Of a stretch of DNA of 64,000 nt, positions 22,712-31,642 are shown one piece after another. The DNA is from Silene conica (Eukaryota > Streptophyta > Magnoliopsida > Caryophyllales > Caryophyllaceae). A program made the translations under genes and the position numbers. Position 1 is the first letter of the stretch; the number at the start of each line of letters is the position of its first letter. The notes below the pieces were generated by a model. It was not told the origin of the DNA. It was given only the letters and a program-made list of their open reading frames with translations, and did not search any database. The stretch spans positions 72,270,641 to 72,334,640 of the forward strand of contig CM055313.2 in NCBI GenBank assembly GCA_029255685.2, written 5' to 3'.

Positions 22712-24799
22712 CTATATGGCATATGCAGAAAAGGTTTCTCTATCCGAAGATACTCGAGAGATGGATATTGAAGTCAATAGGCCATATATGGAGAGATTTC
22801 AAGTGTCTTTTAAAAGGAAAGCATTATTCAGATGATGCAAACATAACAGAGTTGCAGAATAACGTTCCACCGGATGTGGTAAACGATCAATGGATAAGTA
22901 TTGTTAACTTTTGGAGATTAGATGAAGGACAGGTATGTTTTTAGGTATTTTAAAATTATGAACGCAATTATTATTATGGGTCATCTGTCTATTCATTCAT
23001 TAAGTAAATGGCATACATATGCGTATATTGGACAAAAGTCTCGTCTGTCGGTCTCGGCCCAGCCAATGATATAGAAGAGCTTTCTAAGCAAAGCTATATA
23101 AGTATACTTTAATATTCCAGGGCCTAGCACGCGTGTTGGCCTTAAAACTGAGGAGCAAGTTTGGCTTCTAAGCTAGTACGGTTAAGGGTGTCGGCAACGA
23201 TTTTGGGTCTGTTGTAAGCAGTAAAGAAGTATAGTAACAGGAGGTCAGGAGTTGATGGTTTGCGGGTTAACTTCTGAGGTTGGCAGTGGTGCAGCAGAAA
23301 TGCTAACTAATGCCATTTTTGTAGGTGTGGGCAGTAGGTTGATGTGCAGGTCTGTTATGGGACTGCACATCCGTAAACGGCTTTGCAGGCAGTGTAGGGT
23401 TTCTGATCTAGGCTTAGGGCAGAGGGCAGTCTGTCAGCATATGCTCTGTTCGTGGTCTGGGAATTGCATCAGGTCCAGCTCTTGGGCTGGTTCTGATGCA
23501 TCAGGGTCTGTATACAGGTCATGATACTACTGACGGATGTTGCATATATTTGTGATAGAGGGTCTGGTTTAATAGCAGATCTGGTAGCTGGTGCGCGTAC
23601 AGTGCAGGGATGGAATGGTTCTGGAATGCTAGTCCTCTAGATTGGCGTTCGTGAGTGCGTGTGTTTTGGCTGCTCTATATGGCAGCGCAGCTGATGTTTG
23701 TCAAGGAGAATTCCTAGCAAAATCAAGTCTAGGCTTTAGCTTAGTTTTGTTTTTGAGATCGTTTTTCCTTGTAATTAACTTTTGTTTTTGAAATTGGTCT
23801 TCAGTCGCATTAAGAGTATTTTTTATGATATGGCAGAAAAGAAGTGCAAATAGTAGGCTCTCACATAAGAAGGCAAAGACAAAGCCTATTCATACCACTG
23901 GCACTAAGAGTCACGCACGCATCTATGAGGACTTGGTAAATGCCTATTTCCGTTTAATTAGTTAACAAAAAATTGTATTTTGTTTCTTCTACTTTTATTT
24001 TGTTTGACATCTTTATATTTTGTTTCTTCTACTTGTAATTTATGATTTATCTAGAAAAAGTCACTACAAAGATCTCCAACAAGGACCGAAGTATATCTAG
24101 AATGTCAACAGCATAAGAACGAAGCCAATGTTACGATATTTGTCTGAAGCTTTTCTTTATTTTTTTTAGGTGAAAGGTAAGACTTTCCATTAAAACCAAT
24201 ATTAAGAAGATATAGCCATTCCAAGTAGAATTCTTCTACTGTATAGGCAATGATGAAACAAGTGATCAATAGTTTCTGCTTCCATCCCACATTGACAACA
24301 CAAATCATCTTGACAGAAACCAAGACCAACAAGTCTTGCCTTAGTTTCTTTATTTTAATTATTAAAAGAAATGTTTCTTTGCGTTACTTTAGTACAATTA
24401 CATCTACAGGATCAAATTAAGGAAATTGCGGCACAACAAGGGCACTTAGATGGGAACTTAGATGATGACCCTGTTGCACAAGTATTGGGAAAAGATAAAT
24501 ATGGTCGAGTTCGAGGTCTTGGGCTATGCGTTAAGCCATTAGATCTTGTAGAGGCTTCAACTTTGCATTTTCCCAACGGCTTAAATATGTCGACAACTGA
24601 GGAGACGACAACCATGTATATGATTCGTTAGCTAAAGGACCAAATATAAACAATGGATAATCGTATCAAAAGACAAGGAAACACTATTACCCAGGTAAAA
24701 AGGAAGTTGATGAATACTGTGGGTTTTACCTTAAGTGATTTTGACTCGAGTGAATATAGCTTAGATGAGTCTAGCCCAGAATCTGATCATGATAATTAA
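22712..24799 (+). pseudogene. CACTA Ptta/En/Spm-type transposase, decayed
   Basis: Four exon-like blocks in one orientation fit the plant Transposase_24 (Ptta/En/Spm) family. Block 1 ends at about 22931 with P-P-D-V-V-N-D-Q-W followed by N-F-W-R-L-D-E-G-Q and a GTATGT donor. Block 2 (about 23838-23935) has S-H-K-K-A-K-T-K-P and H-T-T-G-T-K-S-H-A-R. Block 3 begins at about 24061 (S-P-T-R-T-E-V-Y-L). Block 4, from an acceptor at 24409, has G-K-D-K-Y-G-R-V-R-G-L-G. The order W-motif, H-x-x-G-S/T-K-S and G-R-V-R-G-L-G is the family signature. In-frame stops after 24628, including a TAG, show the gene is dead. No TNP2-like DDE transposase is seen, so the element could only move in trans. Confidence 0.7.
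24175..24350 (-). pseudogene. LINE reverse-transcriptase zinc-binding fragment
   Basis: The minus strand reads T-K-A-R-L-V-G-L-G-F-C, then D-D-L-C-C-Q-C-G, then E-A-E-T-I-D-H-L-F, H-H-C-L-Y-S-R. This is the Cys/His spacing of the zf-RVT domain found at the C terminus of plant L1-type LINE polyproteins. Only about 50 residues remain. It lies in an intron of the CACTA gene and is either a short LINE relic or a captured piece. Confidence 0.65.
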
Positions 24800-25314
24800 T
24801 AGTAAGGTAATATTTTTTTTTAATCTCTTGATGTTCTCATCCTCACTTTGTGTTATGTCTTTTCTCTCCTTTTTAATTTATTAGTATTTTGTCGCTTCTT
24901 TTGTCAATAATGGTAATATTTCAACTTATAGTCTGATCATGATAATTGTTTTCACTTGAATTTTCAGTAATCTTATGTTCAAGCTACTTTATGTATCGGC
25001 AAGCTCAAACTTCATCGCAAGGATTGCTTAACCGGCACCGAAGATATGAATTTCTAAGATGCCGCAATTAGTCACTTGTTACCGTTGGTTGCGAATAATA
25101 GAGAACTAAATTTGTTTCGGATAGTTGGATATTATTTTGAAGTATTTTTTTTTATTTGAGATCTATTTAATCTTATGGGGTTCAGACATGTATTTGACAT
25201 TAAAGTTGTTTAATGCTAAAATATGTTTGTTTCTAGAAAAATTGTGTGTAATTTAGATTGGGGCAAGAAATATGTTTGTTCGAAAGTAATATAGTAGGAC
25301 ACACAGGTGTAATG

Positions 25315-25780
25315 AATAATATTGTCGATTGTAATACAAAAGCGGCGCAAAAAATCTTGTCAATTGTAATACAAAAGCGGCGCAAAAAAGCGCCTGAACA
25401 TAAGCATAGCGGTGCATAATACATGATAGTCGCAATATTATATGAGGCGCTTTGAAAACGTCGGATGTTCTCCAACGGCGCAAAAAAGCGCCTGAATATA
25501 AGCATAGTGGTGCATAATACAGGATAGTCGCAGTATTATATGAGGCGCTTTGAAAGCGTCGGATGTTCTATAGCGGCGCGTACAAAGAACTGCTATAGCA
25601 CAGCAATAGCGCGTCAATTTTCGCGACCCTAAATTCTAGCTTTACCGACGCTATAAAATAGCGTCGCATTAGGGGGTAGCGGCATAGGCAAATGCGGCGC
25701 ATATTAAAGCGTCGGTATAACTCCTGCCGACGCTATGTAGCGTTGCAATATGGGTTTAAAAAGCGTCGCAATAAGTTGTT
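25315..25780. repeat. CACTA 3' subterminal repeats
   Basis: Repeats of 'aaaagcggcgcaaaaaa', 'gcgcctgaa.ataagcatag.ggtgcataata' and 'tgaggcgctttgaaa.cgtcggatgttct' occur in direct order. The 25440-25500 and 25535-25570 stretches duplicate one another. Similar GGCGC motifs sit at the 5' end. In En/Spm elements such repeats bind the element's own protein. Confidence 0.7.
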
Positions 25781-27306
25781 TCCGTAGTAGTGATATATTG
25801 TAGAAGTAAGAGCAAGGATTGTGAAAATATAATTTATGTATGAATTTGGAAGAATGAAAGATATTCAACAATGAAGTCAATAGGAGAGAAAACAGACGAA
25901 AAGGAGAAAGTGAAGTGCGGCACTTCCCGTTAAAAACAAAGAGATTTGACCTAGTTGCTTGCTAGGTTAAAAATCTTAAAATCTATTTATAAAGAGATTA
26001 ACTAATGGGCATTTGGTCCATTAGTTCATACAATGGATTATCTGATTAGAAATTGGATTGGGTCATATTAAAACGTAAAGAGAACTTGAAATAGAAAAGT
26101 AAATATTAAATTAAAATAAGTAAATATTGCACGGACGTTTTAACCCATCCAAAAGTAGATCAAAACGAGGAAATAATTAAATAGAGAACGGAAGTTATAA
26201 ATATATATATTCAAAACCCATTAATAAACTTCGAAATAATTAATTAAATAAAATACTTTTATAATAAAATATTATTATAAAATACGGGGTGTTACATCTT
26301 AGGTCATCTTGCTAGGATCAAAGGTCAATTCTTATCCTTTAAACCTTGAATCTTGTTATTCGTTTATGACATTAAATCGTATAAAATTGAATTTCATTAT
26401 AATCTTGTAAGTTTAATCTGGAAACTATAAAGATATTTCCCACGCCAATTACTTTTGAAACTCATCAAGGTATGATAATATGATCCTAATCAAATCGTAA
26501 CTTTTATAAAGTATTCACCTTGTGTAGTAAGTGTAATCCATGTCACCATAACTTCCTACAATGAAAAAAAATACTTCGTGATAATGAAGAAGAGACATGC
26601 ACGATTCTTGAACAGCCATGTATAGACCAACACCAAGAACTTCCATGTTACTCCGTATTGCTAAACAGAAAAAAATAATGAATTTTGGGATTGTTGACAT
26701 CCATTGAAATAAGCCATAACAACTCTTTCTACCACCACCAATAATAAACATATTACCGACTTACCGATTACATAAACTTGCGATTCTATTATTTACTGGA
26801 ATAAAATTCATCATACACATTGGGCAATAAGTAAAGAAAATTCTCAAAACACATGGTTATTAAAGGAATGTGACTATAAATGTATTTAGCAAATCGAGTT
26901 TGAAATAACACAATACCTTACTTATATATGTTGTATGGAGTTTAGTTTAGTAAATCTAGTTCAATGTTGTCTCCTTCTACGTGTAAAACAAACATGAAAT
27001 TAAAAATTAGCATTCACAAACAATCTGAATACAAAATACTAAAGAAATTTAAACCAGTGAGCAATAAATCAAGATCTAATAATAATTTCCACATAGAATT
27101 GTTTTTATCATTTATAGATAAATTATGCAAGTAATTAAATATATGAATATATACTCAGAGTAACTCAGAGAAATTGGACTCTTTATAATCACTTGAAAAA
27201 AAGCTTCCTTGCAAATTTTATCTTTTCATATCCTTATTTTAAAACCTCTTATTATATACCTCGACCAATCACATCGCTCGGAAAAAGCTTCCTTTAATAA
27301 TATAGA

Positions 27307-28324
27307 TAGATGTTTAATGTATACATTACAACTGTCTGAATAAACAATCATAAAACAAAAGTAAAAGTTTGCGGAAGCTAAATGATCTAATCCAGACACT
27401 TCAAAACTGACGTGGTGACCTATCCTCCCAAGCCGCCAAGCATCAACATCTACGCACCTGAGACTCTACTCGGCATTACATGGATCATATAAAACAACCA
27501 CGAGAGTCAGAAAATGCTGCAATAAGACGGTCACAATATAATAACATAAAACCATATATGATGATCAAAATCAACCGATATCACTGTTACAATAACCAGG
27601 TGGCGGCCTCAAGCCCCACATCAATCCCCCACTTACTCGTGGCAAGGGGTACCTAGATCCTTAATATGCACATCCTCTCTGTGCCGGGTCCCACGAAGAG
27701 CAATCGTAGGAGTGAGTGTGGTTTCCCGCAACGGTCCCACACATATGTTCCCAATACAGTCTCAAACCACAATACAGTGATATCAGCATACAACCGCCAC
27801 AATACTGTTACAGTCAAATTACACAAATTTGAGTAGGGAAACCTTACCTCAATAGCAATCACAACATGAAGAGATTCCACAATCGTTTAACCAACGTTCT
27901 CTACGAATCCTCCTCCTAAGGATGATACACAAGGGGATTACTTACTAAAACAACCATAATCTATGATAAGATCACGATAAGATAGAACTTACTTGATGGA
28001 ATATGGAATAGGCTAGATGATCCGCGCTTCTAGACTCTTGCTAAGACCTTAGGGAAGATTTGAGAGGAAGGGAAGGAAGAGGGGGATTGTTTACTGTTTC
28101 TTTAATCTAGGTTAAAAGTAAAATAAAACTTTCGGATTGGTTTATATAATTACCGTGGTCTGACTTCCGGAAAGACGCACTCTGTCGAGTTAGACACACT
28201 CGGCCGAGTAAAACCTACTCGACCGAGTTGCGCTTACTCGGCCGAGTAACACATACTCGGCCGAGCTCGACTGACTCGGCCGAGTTGAGTCACAACTCAG
28301 CATCTGTAAAGAAGGGGTGTTACA
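27307..28324 (-). mobile_element. Ty3 element 5' LTR, main piece
   Basis: The minus strand starts TGTAACACCCCTTC at 28324 and continues to 27307, where the Helitron interrupts it; the end of the LTR is at 16121-16243. The region just inside the start (28180-28290) carries six ACTCGGCCGAGT-type palindromes, matching those in the leader at 15525-15725. The 75-codon frame at 27653-27880 has no recognisable domain. No partner for the flanking pentamer GGAGG is visible, because the other end of this element is lost. Confidence 0.7.
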
Positions 28325-29164
28325 GGAGGTCATGCTAATTATTGAGTTAAATTGTAATTAAGATGACCCACCTCCCTTGTGACCTAATTGGTGACCTTGA
28401 ATGGGGGTGGTCTAACAGAACTTATGTAACTAAACCTCTATTGAGCTGAAATAACCTCTTTATTATTTAATTTAAAACATAGATGATAGATTACTTCGAC
28501 TCAATGAGAAATTGATTTGAGATAAATCATATTTAAAGATTAAAAAAAGGAAACGTTAGATAAGTTTTGGGGAGATTAAAGAACAAATTTAATTTTTTGA
28601 AAAGAAAATTAATTATATTTGGGATGGAGATGATCGAGGATTGGAATGTAAAGTGTAGCGTGTTTACTAACTTCATTGCTTTATTTTTTTTTCTTTTCTC
28701 AATTATTTGAGTTAGCGCTTATAAGTTATTACTTGACGAGCTTGCATAGATTACACCAACCCATAATTCATTCAAAAAGCGATTTAAAATTCAAACCAAA
28801 AACCACCTACAAACTTTTATTTCCATGATTTTAGAAAGGCAAAATATACTCAAAAAATAAATCCTTATCTTCAAAACATGTGTCAAAAATAATCTAAACA
28901 TGTGTCAAAATAATCCAAAATGGGAATAGAATACCAAAAAGCATATCCTAATCTTCATTCTTCACACCAAGATCCCTACCAACATAAAATACTCTAAATT
29001 CCTTAACCATCCACAAATAGCATGTGTGACAAGTAGGGTCAAAAATGACAAATTCCAATAATTTAGCCCACATTTTATTCTTCTCCAAATAAAATAAAAT
29101 TAAATAAAATACCAATAAATATATGTTCGTGACTAGCAAAGCACAGGGAAGGTTCTCCACATAT
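28325..29164. other. Intergenic, S6K upstream region
   Basis: AT-rich spacer between the repeat nest and the S6K gene. At 28360-28425 it has GTGACCTAATTGGTGACCTT-type sequence resembling the ends of the terminal-inverted-repeat element at 41193-44004, so a relic of that family is likely. No gene is seen. The S6K promoter should lie in the last few hundred bases. Confidence 0.5.
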
Positions 29165-31642
29165 TTCCAACTCTAATTCTTCTTCGCTCGCATCGCTTCT
29201 TCCTCAGGTCATTTTCTCTTCTTTATTCATTCTTTCTCTTTTTAGTTCTTGCTTTTTTCTTCTCAATTTCGTATAAATTTCTCATCTCTTTGTTCAATTA
29301 TTCCTGTTTCCAAGGTTTGTAACTTCTATTACACATGGGTTTTGTTCGATGAATCTGAAAAGTTTAAAGTTTGTTCTATTTAATTTAATTTTGGTTGTAA
29401 TTTGTATAAAGTTTATAACTTTTTTGTTGAATTAATCCTGTTTTTTAGACATGGGTTTTGTTGGGCAAATCTGAAAAGTATAATTTTGGTTCAATATTAA
29501 GATTTGGTTGTATTTATTTGACATCTATGGTATTATGATCGTTTGGAGTAACATTCAATGTTTGCACGTATGATTTGTGATTTATGGTGATATGGTTGTG
29601 TGTTTGATTTTGTTTAATTTAGTGAAGATCTATTTGTATTTAATTTTGTAAAGATAATAAATTAGGAGTAGAACTTATGGAGTTTTGTAGATTGAGTATT
29701 TGAAATGAATTGGATGAATTGTGCAAATTCGTGTAAGGCCGCTTTCCACAAGAAATTGTGTATCTGGTGTTTTTTTGTAACTGCTTATAAGAGTTTGTTG
29801 TTCTTTTAGATCAATATGGTGATTCATCTCACATAATATTAGTGTAAAACCGTCTCACAAAAGACCAATTGAGATCCAGAAATTCCTAATTGAAGATTTG
29901 CATGGCAGTTAACAGAGAGAGAAAGAACTTCATTCTAATTGGTGATGTATTTGCTCAGATGAAATTGTATGCCAGATTTGTAATTACTGCCTTTTTCTAG
30001 TACTACTTGTACTATTCTAGAACTGTGTCTGCTTTCTGGTATATGCATTTATTTTTGACTATATAGGGATTAGGGAGTGCTTTTTTGATTCTAATTTAGC
30101 CATTTAGGAATATTTTAAAGAGGGAAAATTGTTTTTGAAACTTGCAATTGGGTGATGTTCATGGTTTTGTTAGCATGAATTGGTCAATTAAAGTCTGGTT
30201 TGGAGTTTACACAAACACAAATACTTGTGAAAGATAAGATTTCACATATTTTGTTTCTATGTTACTCCGACTTTTCTAATTTCCTCGCATACCCGTGTCC
30301 GACACCCAACGCACATGGGTATGACACATGGACACCTCATTTTAGACCAAAATGTGCATATTTTTCAATAAAATAGCCAAGTCCAACACTTGGACACATA
30401 CCGTGTCGATTACTTCTAAACGAGTCTGAGTAACATAGTTTTGTTCAGTCTAGGTGCTGTGTTCAAATTTACGTGCTTGTGGAAGACGGTCTAACACAAG
30501 TGTGAAATCTAAATTAATATTACCCCTATATGGCTATATATAACTATTTTAGCAACTTCCATAAGTTATGGTATGGGTATATGTGGTACATATAAAATGG
30601 TTGTTGTATAATACATTAATTTTATATTTTAATGATCTCTAAGATTACATATCTGGAAACAGCCACACTCCTTTTTTGTTAGATGTTGTATCTTTTCTCG
30701 TTATGGTGATTTTTTTTGGGCTTCACTTGGCTATTTAATAGTTTCATTATGTTGGTAGCAATTCAACATGTTCATTAATTTCGATGATATTTTAATTCCT
30801 TCTGTAAGAGACAGTCGTCTATTAGTTCTTGCTTCCCATGGACTAGCTGCTATGAAACTTACACGCATCACACATCTGTAGCCTCCTTAGAAGCATAGGC
30901 CATGCTCGACGCCCGCCTAGGTAGTTGTAGGTGTTAATGAACGTCTAGAATGTGAGTCTGGATCCCCTTCAGTAGTGAAAACGGAAAAGTCCAAATCTTT
31001 ATATGGAGCCTCGCGTACCAGTGCCTGCCGGCTGCCACTCAACTTTCAAATATGGTTATGACTTATGACACTTGTGAATATTATTTAAAGCTGAAAACAT
31101 AGGGAAATTTATCAAATTAGCAGCGCTTTGATTCTTCTTACTTGTGGACACTTTCTCAAGTGGTCCTGTTTGTCATTACGAGTAAGTGTGTCTTATAGCT
31201 GAGAATAATTTTGAAAAATGGTCTAAATCCAAAGAATGGAAGGGAGTATGTCTTAGTATCTTGTAACTGTTTTAGCTTCATATATGATCATACTAGCAGT
31301 GTCACTTGCTCAAATGTTCATTATTATTTTTTCTGTCTTTTGTACTGTACTAAATATCAATGCACTTTTATTTGCAGATTTGGTACCTGCTCTTCATGAA
31401 TTCGACTACAACTGTGACATCCGTGGTTTCCTGCTTTCCGGGAAACAAGAACGAGCTCTTTCTATCGATTTTTGTCTGCTTGTTGCCAAAGTTTTTGGGA
31501 ACACCTATTGTATACGTTAACTTTCTATTGGTAACCGCAATTGACAGGAGCCCTTCTGCGTTAGGTGCATTGTCAGTTTACATTTAGCTGTTAGTGACCT
31601 CATCCATCTGCATCAGCGATCCCTCTCTCTTAATCAATCAGC
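29165..31642 (+). other. S6K 5' UTR with a 2.2-kb leader intron
   Basis: Inferred: a first non-coding exon ends at about 29206 (TCCTCAG before GTCATTTT), and a long intron runs to an acceptor TTTGCAG at 31378. A second non-coding exon then precedes the ATG at 31643, possibly split again near 31512. The pyrimidine-rich stretch around 29190-29260 and the long T-rich intron are typical of plant leader introns. Transcript data would be needed to fix the exons. Confidence 0.45.
30257..30438. mobile_element. hAT-type MITE, TSD TTTTGTT(T/C)
   Basis: Ends CTATGTTACTC and GAGTAACATAG are perfect inverted repeats, flanked by TTTTGTTT (30249-30256) and TTTTGTTC (30439-30446). The interior has 'cccgtgtccgacaccc' and 'ccgtgtcga', resembling the GGACACGG-rich elements at 48509 and 55879. 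It is 182 bp long and lies in the S6K leader intron. Confidence 0.8.

Larger units (their letters stand above)
20580..25792 (+). mobile_element. CACTA (En/Spm) DNA transposon, TSD ATA
   Basis: It begins CACTACTACAAGAATAGG and ends TTGTTTCCGTAGTAGTG, the terminal inverted CACTA signature. It is flanked by the 3-bp duplication ATA at 20577-20579 and 25793-25795. Length is 5213 bp. Subterminal sequences at both ends carry repeats of a GCGGCGC / GAGGCGCTT motif (about 20600-20700 and 25320-25780), the usual transposase binding region. The interior carries a decayed plus-strand transposase-type gene (22700-24800) and a LINE fragment. Confidence 0.92.
19673..26296 (-). mobile_element. Ty3-type LTR split by a CACTA element
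   Basis: The right end reads ACGGGGTGTTACA at 26296 (minus-strand start TGTAACACCCCG). The proposed left end is TGTTGAAAAC at 19673. Without the CACTA insertion the LTR would be about 1.4 kb. At 19860-20065 it has a five-unit tandem repeat of about 42 bp with the core 'cttcagctataactttaa'. The flanks do not form a clean target duplication (ATTAT versus TCTTA), so a deletion beside it is likely and the left boundary is uncertain. Confidence 0.5.
17620..26444 (+). mobile_element. Copia element, degenerate, with nested insertions
   Basis: The 5' LTR is 17620-18630, starting TGTTGGAGCCAGTG and ending TTTCCCACA. A primer-binding-like TGGTATCAAAG follows at 18633, and a second TGGTATCAGAGC lies at about 18755. 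Only the last 148 bp of the 3' LTR remain (26297-26444, matching 18484-18630). Flanks TCAAT (17615-17619) and CCAAT (26445-26449) fit a 4-of-5 target duplication. Internal sequence 18631-19672 is AT-rich, with no gag or pol frame. The remainder was lost or replaced by the Ty3 LTR and CACTA insertions. Confidence 0.75.
16244..27306 (-). mobile_element. Helitron with large nested insertions
   Basis: On the minus strand the 5' terminus is TCTATATTATTAAAGGAAGC (27306 downwards). The 3' terminus has the hairpin GGCCCGTGCATCGCACGGGC followed by ATTAAATCTAG, ending with CTAG at 16244-16247. It lies between A (27307, read on the minus strand) and T (16243), the expected Helitron A/T target. Its own DNA survives at 16248-17619 and 26445-27305, AT-rich with no Rep/helicase frame, so it is non-autonomous. 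Everything from 17620 to 26444 is a later Copia insertion. Confidence 0.82.

Noticed and set aside
23252-23524. 90-codon open frame inside the CACTA element
   Set aside because: It lies in the predicted intron between transposase-like blocks 1 and 2 and has no recognisable domain.
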